NCBI GenBank assembly: GCA_021851325.1
Contig: JAJZDZ010000017.1
Coordinates: forward strand, 1 to 59,460
Origin: Pseudomonadota bacterium
Lineage (GTDB): Bacteria; Pseudomonadota; Alphaproteobacteria; Micropepsales; Micropepsaceae
DNA length: 59,460 nt
Reading direction: 5' to 3'
Each line of letters starts with the position of its first letter. Position 1 is the stretch's first letter. Positions 44,740 through 53,503 of the stretch are shown here, in pieces. Below the pieces are notes generated by a model, which had not been told where the DNA came from, did not search any database, and saw nothing but the letters and a program-made list of their open reading frames with translations. The position numbers and the translations under genes are program-made.

Positions 44740-45416
44740 GGCCCCTCCCCCTCGTTATCGTTTTGGCGCCCCGTCCGCGACCAACGGCAGGGTTTCTCGC
44801 ATAGCGCCCCGCCGCAACGTCGCGCCAATGGCGCACTACCGGATGAGACCAGGGACACGGCGTCCGTCTACAGTCCGATATGGAGTTTGTATTAGAACCG
44901 TCTTAGAACTTCAACCCATTTGTCTTATAAAAGAGTTGTAAGATGGCAACAGGTTGAGGAAATTTTCCGCGCTCCCGACGTCCGGATTCTTGCCGCCGCC
45001 GAACACTTGATACAGGCACCTGCAAAGCAACGCCTTGCGCCAGCAGGGGCTGGCACCAGCCCCCATTCCGGCCCCAAAACCTCAAAGAATGCGTGCATTT
45101 CGGATGCAGCCAGCGCGCCAATCCGCGCCAGCAAATGCCGTGAGGTAAGCTGTTCAGGCTCCGAGGAGATCAAGCCAGATGAGACGCAGTTACCATCCAA
45201 GATTGGAAAGGCCGAAAGCAGAATATCCAGGAAGGTTCTAAAGCCCTGCCCATAGCTTCACCGTACCCTCCGTGTGTAAAGCTAACTGCTTTTATAGACA
45301 CAGATGGAGTACATCTGCGATCTGCCACTTGCTTAAAACACTACTATATTCCTCTGCATCCGTGAATATTTACACACACGCACTCGCGGTGCCGTGGTGG
45401 ATCCAGACACGCACGT
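44740..45416. other. 677-base intergenic region upstream of the TonB receptor
   Basis: No credible gene is seen; short frames on both strands lack family features. It contains the inverted repeats at 44911-44957 and a direct repeat TTAGAAC (44892 and 44904 regions). A further GTCTATAAAAG on the minus strand (45289-45299) resembles part of that element. Base composition is less GC-rich than the housekeeping part. Confidence 0.4.
44911..44957. promoter_or_regulatory. Nested inverted repeats upstream of TonB receptor, candidate operator
   Basis: TCAACC (44911-44916) pairs with GGTTGA (44952-44957), and TCTTA (44923-44927) with TAAGA (44939-44943). The 11-mer TTTGTCTTATA (44919-44929) occurs again at 50182-50192 upstream of the GntR gene. 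Shared sequence between receptor and regulator promoters suggests a common regulator, possibly the GntR protein itself. Confidence 0.4.
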
Positions 45417-46358
45417 CTAGGCCAAGCCCTGATCAACAAGCCAGTCACCAAAAAGCTCTATCCAGCGGTCAACCGGCAGGCCACGGCGTACCATTCCAAA
45501 GCCGTGACCGCCCCGTGCGAAGATATGAAGTTCTGCGGCCCGATCGGCGTTGGACCAGTCTGCGTAAAGCCCCTCGACGACCTTGAACAGCATGCGGTCA
45601 TCCTCTGCAATGGTCGTAAACAGCGGCGGCGCATCTGGTGCCACCGGCCTGCCGCTCGTTTCGCCACCATATATCGGAGCTACAAAGGCAAGATTCGCAC
45701 CATCGGCCATCGCCACATCAACCGCCAGGAAAGCGCCTGCGGAAAATCCAATCATGCCGATACGGTCGGGCCTGATACCCCACTGGGCAGCCCGGACACG
45801 CACAAGTTCAAGAGCACGCAAGCCGTCATCGGCAGCGATTTCGCGTGCGTACTGCCGCGCCCCGCTATCGCCGCGGACCAAATCGCTCAGCATCCTTGGT
45901 GCCTTCGCCGCCGGCGTGTCCGGTCCCCAAACGGACGGCGCCTGCCTTGTCTCCATGAAGGCAGCAGGGTCAACGGGCGTTCCCATCACGCGATATTTCA
46001 GCAGGAAAGCTGTATAACCCCGCTCAATAAGCCAGGCAGCAACGTCAACGCCCTCATGTTCCCAGGCAAGAAATCGCCAGCCGCCACCGGGTGCGATGAT
46101 CACACCAATGCCATTGGCCTTCACAGGGTCCGGCCGAAATACCGTCACAGACGGTACCGAAACATTGCGGAGCATGTTGGTTTCCTTGCCCCCCGCCGCC
46201 GGACGGACACGGAAAACCGCTTCGGGCCCTACATCAGGAATCGTCCGAGGCGGTCCTTCGGGCCAGAGCTCAATTACCTCTTCAATTGCGCGTGGCCCCA
46301 CACCCTCAGATTCGGTCAATGCAAAATCTCCCCGATATTTTGTCCTACTGTCGCGCAA
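45417..46358 (-). CDS. Alpha/beta hydrolase, carbohydrate-esterase-like
   Basis: A 313-residue hydrolase of the BD-FAE/acetyl-xylan-esterase-like group. The oxyanion loop P-G-G-G-W, the nucleophile elbow G-F-S-A-G-A, the acid in A-E-D-D and the histidine in G-G-H-G-F-G make a full triad. The N-terminal V-I-E-L-W-P-E-G is typical of the group. There is no signal peptide. The only start giving the conserved N-terminus is TTG at 46358. It may deacylate acylated sulfoquinovose or another sugar ester, which is a guess from context. Confidence 0.8.
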   Translation of the reverse strand: MRDSRTKYRGDFALTESEGVGPRAIEEVIELWPEGPPRTIPDVGPEAVFRVRPAAGGKETNMLRNVSVPSVTVFRPDPVKANGIGVIIAPGGGWRFLAWEHEGVDVAAWLIERGYTAFLLKYRVMGTPVDPAAFMETRQAPSVWGPDTPAAKAPRMLSDLVRGDSGARQYAREIAADDGLRALELVRVRAAQWGIRPDRIGMIGFSAGAFLAVDVAMADGANLAFVAPIYGGETSGRPVAPDAPPLFTTIAEDDRMLFKVVEGLYADWSNADRAAELHIFARGGHGFGMVRRGLPVDRWIELFGDWLVDQGLA

Positions 46359-46777
46359 TCGCTTACAGCGAACAAGGCGAGCTTAACAAGGGATATGTCA
46401 GCTTGATGAGCTGGCCGGTGCCCACAGCACACTATTCGAGAGATTGTCCCCCAAAGTGACAAGGCGCACTGCCGCTCAATTAGCGCACAAACGCCTTTTA
46501 TCGCCTCTTGCCCATGAACCTTGGCGACGACCGGTGCTTCGACTGGCCTCCCCCAATCATCGCTCAAATAGTCACGTCAGGAACGTCGTACCTCCCCTGC
46601 CCGATCATGACTGAAGAGATGGAGCTGACATGGCCCATAAAGCCGCGAGCGCGACACGCGCCGGAAAATGGGCCACGGAGAAGGAAGGTCGCGTGTGACG
46701 ATCGACACACGAACAATCAAATTGCGAGGGCTCGGTCCCAGGTTACGGCAAGGTCGCTGCGATTGAGTAACCGGTGA
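46359..46777. other. Gene-poor spacer before the hydrolase
   Basis: There are 419 bases. Only tiny plus-strand frames occur (about 22 codons each around 46630-46770), with no family resemblance. It may be decayed sequence plus the hydrolase promoter; I see no clear sites. Confidence 0.35.
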
Positions 46778-47773
46778 TCAAATCTCAACCCGCAATGCAG
46801 CATGGTCTTCTATGATACGGTCAATGAGACGATCGAGAGCATCATCAGGTCGATAACCCCGTTTCAATCGCTCAGTGACAAAAGGCCAGGTTCGCCTGAT
46901 TCCCTCTTGCAGGGAGATTCGACAATGCCAGTTGTCTGTCAACCGCGTAATCTTTCGGGTATCGAAAATCATTGAGTTCGACTTATCTCCCAACAGCGGT
47001 CCTGTCCAAGACGGTTCATATCGCACCAATGTTTGCGACAGAACATTGCACATACGAACATCCGCACCAATTTCGCTCGAAATCGTACGCATAATCATGT
47101 TCCATGTGTACCCGACCTTGTCAGTAATATGTACGCACTCGCCAAAAGCTTCGCTTTTCCCAGATATCTGAACAAACGCTTTTGCGAAGTCTTCTGCATG
47201 GGTAAGTGTCCAAACCGACTCGCCGTCTCCCGGTACAATCACCGCCTTTCCGTTCAGCACACGCCATGCCAGATGATCGCCATGTACAACCACACTGGGT
47301 AAACGCTCCCTATAGGTGTGACTCGGACGGACAATCGTCACGGGAAAATTATGAGCCTGATGGGCGTCTAACAGCCGCTTTTCGCAGGCTGCCTTTTTAC
47401 GACTATAACTCCAGAAAGGATTGCCTAACGGCAGATCTTCGCTGACCAGGGGCGCAGGAGATGGCTTTCGATAAACCGACGCGCTCGAGATAAAGATATA
47501 GTGCCCGCAATGATTAGAGAAAAATTCAATGTCTCTTTCGACGGTTTCTTGCTCGAATGCCAAAAACTGACACACAACATCGAAGTTGCGTTCCGCCAGC
47601 GCTCCGTAAATCTGATCGTTTTCCAGCTCACCAATCACATGTTCGACACCACGCGGACTTATACCTACGGTCTTACCGCGATTATATATCGTAACGTCAT
47701 GCCCCGCCCTTTTGGATTCCTTCACACACGCAGAGGAAATTTCTCCAGTCCCACCAACGTACAGTATCCGCAC
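46778..47773 (-). CDS. NAD-dependent epimerase/reductase-like protein (atypical SDR)
   Basis: A 331-residue extended/atypical short-chain dehydrogenase. The nucleotide loop is V-G-G-T-G-E-I-S, an S-S-A-S-V-Y strand follows, and the catalytic pair is in Y-S-R-K-K. It resembles NDP-sugar epimerase-fold proteins that act on sugars or serve as reductases; the substrate is not known. The GTG at 47773 gives a standard N-terminus; a TTG two codons earlier is possible. It directly follows the PhyH dioxygenase gene, so the two are translationally linked. Confidence 0.75.
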   Translation of the reverse strand: MRILYVGGTGEISSACVKESKRAGHDVTIYNRGKTVGISPRGVEHVIGELENDQIYGALAERNFDVVCQFLAFEQETVERDIEFFSNHCGHYIFISSASVYRKPSPAPLVSEDLPLGNPFWSYSRKKAACEKRLLDAHQAHNFPVTIVRPSHTYRERLPSVVVHGDHLAWRVLNGKAVIVPGDGESVWTLTHAEDFAKAFVQISGKSEAFGECVHITDKVGYTWNMIMRTISSEIGADVRMCNVLSQTLVRYEPSWTGPLLGDKSNSMIFDTRKITRLTDNWHCRISLQEGIRRTWPFVTERLKRGYRPDDALDRLIDRIIEDHAALRVEI

Positions 47774-47775
47774 GT

Positions 47776-48798
47776 TCAACCCTCGCCTGGTGAAACATCA
47801 CCCCTAACAACACGCGCGCCCCCGACGGTATGCGCGTCCAAGAAGTGATTGACGCGCTCTGGTTCTTCGACGAAACGGGCATTCCTGTAAATGCCATAAA
47901 GGTTAGGAGAAGCGTCAAACACCTCACGCACATCCGACTGAAAGAACAGACGGCCGTCAGCCAGTGTGCCGTCATCCATTACTCGCACTGCCGGATCTTC
48001 CACACATCTTTTGACAATTTCCGGTTCGAGATTCCTTAAATACAACCCTCGCCAGTGTTTGCACCTTCCAGAATGATAGGTCACTGCGATCATGGCACGC
48101 GCTGTGGTGGCCTGATTTGGAACACCACGGTGCCACATCCTCGGGTCGCGAAAGCAAACGCCACCAGCAGGGATTTCCATCCGTAACGATGGAGCCCATT
48201 TTCGGATCAGATCGGGGCGATCAGCGATCCGGTTACTGGACCATTGGGCCACTTCTGTTTCGCGATGTGTTCCTGGATAGATTTCCGTCGCCCCGTTAGC
48301 CTCGGTGATATCCTGAAGTGCTACTGAACAGCTCAACGTGGTTGTGGGCGGAGGCCAACTCTTGCCATCGCGAGAAGCGTCAGCAGGCGTTTTCCATGAA
48401 AAGGGCCTGTCAAAATGGAGTGGCTGGCTCGCGCTGCCCGGACAATTTATGTTACCACTGTAGAAGCCGAGCCATGCGCCCCGGCCTAATACGCCGGCAA
48501 CAACACATTCAACCAAGGGGTTCGCAACAAGTTCCGGCTTAACGTATGGAGCATAGCGACGAATTCCGAGTTGCAGATGCCCAAGGGCCGTATTCATTTC
48601 ATGCTGGGTCACGCGTCCGAACGCGCGTACCCGCGCAACATCCTCGAGGATACTTTCATTTAGAAAGGAGCAGGTTTCGCGCGGGACCACATTTTTTACA
48701 ACAGCATAACCTTCTCTCTGAACGTCTCTGATAATGGACTCGAGCGTATCTGGAGAAATCCTTCCAGACCGCCTTTCCTGCTCTGAGATTTCATACAT
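47776..48798 (-). CDS. PhyH-family Fe(II)/2-oxoglutarate dioxygenase
   Basis: A 340-residue non-heme iron oxygenase. The facial triad is H128-x-D130 (L-H-F-D) and H223 (M-W-H-R-G), with R234 placed to bind 2-oxoglutarate. The sequence G-A-T-E-I-Y-P-G-T-H is typical of phytanoyl-CoA dioxygenase-like proteins, which act on many small molecules. ATG at 48798 has GGAAG upstream; GTG at 48822 is an alternative. Adjacency to the epimerase-like gene and the sulfosugar island hints at oxidation of a sugar or organosulfonate, which the sequence cannot prove. Confidence 0.85.
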   Translation of the reverse strand: MYEISEQERRSGRISPDTLESIIRDVQREGYAVVKNVVPRETCSFLNESILEDVARVRAFGRVTQHEMNTALGHLQLGIRRYAPYVKPELVANPLVECVVAGVLGRGAWLGFYSGNINCPGSASQPLHFDRPFSWKTPADASRDGKSWPPPTTTLSCSVALQDITEANGATEIYPGTHRETEVAQWSSNRIADRPDLIRKWAPSLRMEIPAGGVCFRDPRMWHRGVPNQATTARAMIAVTYHSGRCKHWRGLYLRNLEPEIVKRCVEDPAVRVMDDGTLADGRLFFQSDVREVFDASPNLYGIYRNARFVEEPERVNHFLDAHTVGGARVVRGDVSPGEG

Positions 48799-50273
48799 AG
48801 CTGCGCTTCCGGCTTTGATCACTGTTCCTGAGAATCAATAAAACTCTCAGTCGTTGGGGACATATGCAAGCTGAGCGTACTTGTGGAACCCTATCTGCTT
48901 TGCCCTTCACCACAGCTGGCGAGGTTTTCGGGATGATCATCGCTTAAAGGTCCCGCTATTGCCAGAGAGCGGCACGAATTGCGACTGGATGGGCGTACAC
49001 ATCGGACTCGGATGTCGCTTGAAAGCCCGCCTCCATGAGATTGATGAAGAGATGGTGTGAAAGCGGCGAAATCCCCGGTTCGCGCGCCAAAAAGAAGATC
49101 GGGCGCATATATCCAAACGGGCTAAACCGTCCTAAGTGTTCATACTGTACAGATCTTTAGAGATTGGTGCATGTCAAATATGCCCACTCCAGCTTGCCCT
49201 GGCACGAAGAGTCCGGCGGTGTTTTGCATCGACCTCCAAGATGAAGTGGCGCGAACGGCAGCGCCAGCGTCGCGAAATTTTGTACACCACAAAAATCATA
49301 ATTTCGGGCCGAAAGTATCCAAGAGGCTTGGGGCTTATATTGCCGCTGGGATCTCTCAACCCAGCTATCATCCCAGCCAATTACCCCGTTCGTCGCATTC
49401 CCGTCGTACCAACCTATTCGGCCTGTGCTGCACCTGCCGGACGGGCCCAGTTTGACGTTTCTGCGCCCCCTTCGGGACCTTCACGTCGCTGGTCACGCGA
49501 ACTCTGGTCGAGCGATCTGCCACGATATTGGCAGCTGTGGGCCATTTCCCGGACGAGCGATGGATCAGCCCTCAAAGTTATTCGCACGCCGCAATCCGTA
49601 GGGACGGCACGCCTACCGGCGGCGCCCTCGGTTGGTGCGATCCCGCATGGCCGTCACCAGCCTACAGTATCGCGGCGCGATCCGCCCCCAATATTGTGTA
49701 ATTAAATCAGTTGTTTATCTGGTCAGACAGCAGCGCGATGACGCGCGCCCGTGCGTTCGAACTCTTTGGTCATCTATCTGATATCTATTGCTACAGCTAA
49801 AGTGCGTTGACAGTATCATCATTCAGTGTCGTCTTCCGCCCGCGCGGGGCGCGTGCCCTGATGCGTCCCCCTATCACGTAGACATCTGGACGACGGGGCA
49901 GGCCTGCCCACTCACCAAACCTCAACTCCTGCGCGCTGCGTTCACAAGTCCATACGGGAGCGCGCTCCCTCTATGAAAGGCCGCCACCTACAGAGGATTT
50001 GGGAAGCTGATCAATGTGCTACCGCGCGTTGCTTGCCCGGGGTCTGTCGGGACCGGGACGGACCCGGGTCGCCTTGATATATGCCAACAGGCTATCCCCG
50101 GCTTGCGCCACATTAGGCGCCTGCATCACTGCTTGCGGGTTTCGAGGTGCGAACCCCTGACGAGATATGATGCCGTCATGTTTTGTCTTATACTCTTTAT
50201 GTGATTTGCATGCCTGACGCCTGCCTCGATGATCAGCTTGGCTAGGCTTCGTCATACAAGGAATTGTCACCTC
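48799..50273. other. 1.5-kb decayed or non-coding region before GntR gene
   Basis: No intact gene is supported. Plus-strand frames (for example 49136-49705) are rich in Arg, Ser and Pro without family features. The minus strand holds a broken frame at 48956-49156 (listed separately). The 50180-50270 part should contain the regulator promoter, including TTTGTCTTATA at 50182-50192 and an ACAAGGAATTGT palindrome just before the GntR start. AT-rich stretches near 49700-49800 could be promoters. Confidence 0.4.
48956..49156 (-). pseudogene. Possible 3' remnant of a coding frame, LysR-like C-terminus
   Basis: A minus-strand frame of about 66 codons ends in TAG at 48956-48958 and is closed upstream by TAA with no good start. 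Its sequence (containing RPIFFLAREPGISPLSHHLF) reads like a real protein end, with a faint resemblance to the LysR-type regulator effector-domain tail. It is probably the relic of a gene lost by deletion; the identification is weak. Confidence 0.25.
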
Positions 50274-50990
50274 ATGGAATTTCCAGGATACCGCCCGCTC
50301 TATCGTCAAGTATACGACATTATGGTCGAGAAAGTCGCCCAGGGTGTGTGGCGTGCCGGTGAAGCCCTGCCGAGCGAGCAGGCATTAGCCCGCGAGCTTG
50401 GTGTAAGCCAAGGCACGATGCGCAAAGTGCTGGACGCCATGACAGCAGAAAACCTTCTGGAGCGTCATCAGGGCAAAGGTACATTTGTCGCCTCCAATAC
50501 ACAGGAACGCTCATTGTTCCGCTTCTTTCGTATGGTGACGCCAGACGGCGAACGCGTTACCCCTGCTCGTGGCGAAGAAAGCGTAGTCGTCCGCGCGGCG
50601 CGCGCCATGGAACAAAAGCGGCTTGACCTTCCAAAGAAGCAGCGGGTGATAGAAATTACCCGAACCAGGCTGCTCGAAGGACGCCCCGCGATCCTGGAGA
50701 CTATCATTTTGTCGGCATCGCTGTTTCAAGGCATCGAAACACGCCGCCCTCTGCCGAACACGCTTTACTCGCTTTATCAGACGGATTTTGGAATCAACAT
50801 AATTTCAACTGAAGAACAGTTGCGCCCGGATATTGCCAACAAGGAAGACCACAAAATGCTGGGGGCGCCGCTGGGCGCCCCGATCCAGTGCATTGATCGC
50901 ATAGCCAAAACACTCCAGGATCGTAAAGTGGAGTGGCGGCTGAGCAGAATATACGCGCCAAATCTGGCTTACGCTGTAACTCTGAGCTAA
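50274..50990 (+). CDS. GntR/HutC-family transcriptional regulator
   Basis: A 238-residue regulator. The N-terminal winged helix (P-L-Y-R-Q-V-Y-D, then L-P-S-E-Q-A-L-A-R-E-L-G-V-S-Q-G-T-M-R-K-V-L, then G-K-G-T-F-V-A) is followed by a UTRA ligand-binding domain with R-x-R-L-x-E-G-R-P-A-I-x-E. HutC-type repressors usually respond to a pathway sugar or acid. It is the only regulator in the locus and ends 10 bases from the convergent operon, so it is the best candidate to control it, with SQ or a sulfo-intermediate as inducer. AAGGA precedes the ATG at 50274. Confidence 0.9.
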   Translation: MEFPGYRPLYRQVYDIMVEKVAQGVWRAGEALPSEQALARELGVSQGTMRKVLDAMTAENLLERHQGKGTFVASNTQERSLFRFFRMVTPDGERVTPARGEESVVVRAARAMEQKRLDLPKKQRVIEITRTRLLEGRPAILETIILSASLFQGIETRRPLPNTLYSLYQTDFGINIISTEEQLRPDIANKEDHKMLGAPLGAPIQCIDRIAKTLQDRKVEWRLSRIYAPNLAYAVTLS

Positions 50991-51000
50991 TCCGGTCGCA

Positions 51001-51765
51001 CTAGTTCTGGGTCAATCCGGCGTCGACCATGAAATTCGCGCCGGTGCAGCCAGCGCTCTCGTCCGACCCAAGAAACAGTGCTACGCGCGCAACATGCTCG
51101 GGTATAAGGCGAAACTTCAACGCTTGTAATTCAATGAACTGGCGATCGAGTTCTGGCGTAAGCCACAGGGCGCGTTGCCGTTCTGTCAAAATGGCTCCCG
51201 GAACGATGCAGTTTACCCGCACTCCTCCAGGACCAAATTCGCGTGCAAGCGTACGCGTTAACCCATTAATGGCCGCCTTCGAAGTCGTGTACCCGGCCAT
51301 ACCCGCACGCCCCCGCATCCACGAGACCGACCCAAGCATGACGATCGAACCCTCGCCGCGCTCCATCATGCCGCGGGCAACCGCCTGGGAGGCAAAAAAT
51401 TGATGATCAAGGTTGAAGCTAAGCATCTGTCGCCAGGCCTCCGGCTCGATTGACATCAACTCCTGACGATCATCCTTTCCAGCGTTGTTGACCAGCACGC
51501 CAATACCTTGGGCGTCCTCCTCAATCCGCGCCAGAATTTTACGTAGCGAACCAATGTCCCGCAGATCACAATAATGGAACTGTGCTCCGGTCGCTTTTGC
51601 CATGCGCGCTCCGCCATCATTGTCAATGTCGAGGAAATGGACTCGCGCGCCTTGGGATACGAAAGCTTCTACCAGTGAGGCGCCAATACCCGAGGCTCCA
51701 CCTGTGATGACCACACAGCGATCGTGCAGCGATTTGTAACGCACATGCTCATAAGCTTCATTCAT
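51001..51765 (-). CDS. SDR dehydrogenase, probable sulfoquinovose dehydrogenase
   Basis: A classical short-chain dehydrogenase of 254 residues: T-G-G-A-S-G-I-G at 21-28, N-N-A-G at 93-96, catalytic S146, Y159 and K163. In the sulfo-Entner-Doudoroff pathway of Pseudomonas putida SQ1 an SDR oxidises SQ with NAD+ to 6-deoxy-6-sulfogluconolactone. This gene is translationally coupled (four-base overlap) to a lactonase gene, which fits that role. The family alone does not prove the substrate. Confidence 0.85.
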   Translation of the reverse strand: MNEAYEHVRYKSLHDRCVVITGGASGIGASLVEAFVSQGARVHFLDIDNDGGARMAKATGAQFHYCDLRDIGSLRKILARIEEDAQGIGVLVNNAGKDDRQELMSIEPEAWRQMLSFNLDHQFFASQAVARGMMERGEGSIVMLGSVSWMRGRAGMAGYTTSKAAINGLTRTLAREFGPGGVRVNCIVPGAILTERQRALWLTPELDRQFIELQALKFRLIPEHVARVALFLGSDESAGCTGANFMVDAGLTQN

Positions 51766-52631
51766 CTTGGAACGTCCTCGCTCGCAAACTCCGGCGGGAC
51801 AAGGCCGCGGACGCCTACATCGGCCGCATACAGCACCCCGCCCCCCTCACCGTTCGCCGTTGTCAGAAATAAGGTCCGTCGATCAGCACCCCCAAATGCT
51901 ACCATGGTCGGATACCGCGCCGGTACAGGATAGTCAGCCATGATGCGGCCACAGGGATCGTATCGGCGCACACGCGCACCTTCATAGAGCGCAGTCCAGT
52001 AACAGCCATCGACATCAACGGCCGCACCATCAGGACGCCCTCGGTCCATAACCGTAGGTTCAAGCTCCGCGAACACCCGTCTGTTTTCTACCTCCCCTGT
52101 CGTTACATCATAGTCATACCTATAAATCACGAAGCGAGGCGTATCCGAGTGATAGAGCGTGCAGCCGTCGGGAGAGAACGCTAGGCCATTCGAAGTCATT
52201 AAGCCTTTGGCGAGTACAGACAGCGTTGTGCCGTCAAGTCGATAAAGGCATGCAGCTGCACTCGCCTTCGGTTCATCAATCGTGCCGGCGAGAAAGCGCC
52301 CTCTGGGATCAACCCGACCATCATTAAATCGACTCGTCTGCGTGTTTTCGGGATTGGAGGCAAGTTTTTGCAACTTGCGTCCTGCGCTATCCAGACGCCA
52401 AATGCCCGAGCGCAGGCCTGCGACGAAGGCACCATCGGAAGCTGGCGCCACACAACCAATATCTTCGTCTATCAGAACAACATCATGCCCGCCCATCACC
52501 GGATCATAGCGGTGCAATTTCCTACCAGAGATATCGACAAAAAATAATGCCTGCGAACGATCTGACCAAACCGGACTTTCACCCAATATGGTACCGGCAT
52601 CGAGTACGGGCCGAAATTCTGTCATGGCCAT
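51762..52631 (-). CDS. SMP-30/gluconolactonase, probable sulfogluconolactonase
   Basis: A six-bladed beta-propeller lactonase of 289 residues. Metal ligands expected for the family are present: E in G-E-S-P-V-W, N in R-F-N-D-G-R-V-D, N in M-T-S-N-G-L-A-F-S, and D in D-G-A-A-V-D. It would hydrolyse 6-deoxy-6-sulfogluconolactone to sulfogluconate, the step after the coupled SDR. It shares one base with the mutarotase stop. A second in-frame ATG lies two codons downstream. Confidence 0.85.
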   Translation of the reverse strand: MAMTEFRPVLDAGTILGESPVWSDRSQALFFVDISGRKLHRYDPVMGGHDVVLIDEDIGCVAPASDGAFVAGLRSGIWRLDSAGRKLQKLASNPENTQTSRFNDGRVDPRGRFLAGTIDEPKASAAACLYRLDGTTLSVLAKGLMTSNGLAFSPDGCTLYHSDTPRFVIYRYDYDVTTGEVENRRVFAELEPTVMDRGRPDGAAVDVDGCYWTALYEGARVRRYDPCGRIMADYPVPARYPTMVAFGGADRRTLFLTTANGEGGGVLYAADVGVRGLVPPEFASEDVPR

Positions 52632-53503
52632 TACGACACGTTGATAGAAATTGTCCCGCCCAAACGTTCACCTGCACTCAGAACAGTCATTGGCGGCACA
52701 TCACTTCGATTGATGGCATTTGTTGCATGCGTCATCGGTTCAACACCAATGCTATTGCCCGCGGGCGGGTTGAAGATACGCAGCCAGCTAAACACAGGCT
52801 CGACCGTCATGGTGAGAGCCAAATTCTCAGGCATAGCTGTGATGGAAAGGCGCCTATCCCACCCCTCGATATCGTTATCGAAGTTTCCCGCAGCGGCTTG
52901 CCATCCCGACGCAAAACGCTGCACCTCTTCCGCCATTGGTTTTAGCGGCAAAAATGCAGGATCATTTGTCCATAACGCCTTTGCCGAAAACTGAACGCGG
53001 GTCTGCTCGCCTATCAGGAAAAAGGGGTGAAAGCCCAGCCCCGCAGGCGTCGGAAACTTCTCGTCATTTGTTATGTAGAGCGACACATCAAGACCATCAG
53101 GCCGAAGTCGATAGTGCAGCTCCGTGCGGAAACGGAAGGGCCAATCGCCCGCATCCGCGACGCCGCTCTCATAGGACAGGACGCAGCTGTCTGCCGTCTC
53201 GCTCACGACCCGCCAGCTGCGCTGCCAGCCTATGCCATGCAGCGGATGGGCACTTCCGGGAAAGTTGGTCGCCAACCGGTACCTGTGATCCGAAAACTCA
53301 AAGCAACCATCTGCAATCCGGTTAACATAGGGCACAAGCGGAAAGCCCGCCGTAAGTCGCACATTTTCTGCAGCAATCACGTCGTTCGGCGTCTCGCGCA
53401 TCAACGACCGCCCGCCATATCGTAGCGACAGCAAGGCGCCGCCAATCTCGGGAGCTATACGAGCCTCCATAGGCCCTCGCGAAAGCGTAACGACGGGGCT
53501 CAA
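52631..53503 (-). CDS. Aldose 1-epimerase, probable sulfoquinovose mutarotase
   Basis: A galactose-mutarotase-fold protein of 290 residues. Family signs are P-Y-V-N-R-I, H-P-L-H-G-I-G (catalytic His) and G-L-G-F-H-P-F-F with the second conserved His. SQ mutarotases such as YihR interconvert the alpha-SQ set free by the glycosidase with the beta anomer that the dehydrogenase uses. It overlaps the aldolase gene by four bases and is followed at once by the lactonase. Confidence 0.85.
   Translation of the reverse strand: MSPVVTLSRGPMEARIAPEIGGALLSLRYGGRSLMRETPNDVIAAENVRLTAGFPLVPYVNRIADGCFEFSDHRYRLATNFPGSAHPLHGIGWQRSWRVVSETADSCVLSYESGVADAGDWPFRFRTELHYRLRPDGLDVSLYITNDEKFPTPAGLGFHPFFLIGEQTRVQFSAKALWTNDPAFLPLKPMAEEVQRFASGWQAAAGNFDNDIEGWDRRLSITAMPENLALTMTVEPVFSWLRIFNPPAGNSIGVEPMTHATNAINRSDVPPMTVLSAGERLGGTISINVS

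Noticed and set aside
49136..49705. Plus-strand 189-codon open frame in the gap before GntR
   Set aside because: It is rich in Arg, Ser and Pro with no domain, no convincing ribosome-binding site and no neighbour support.
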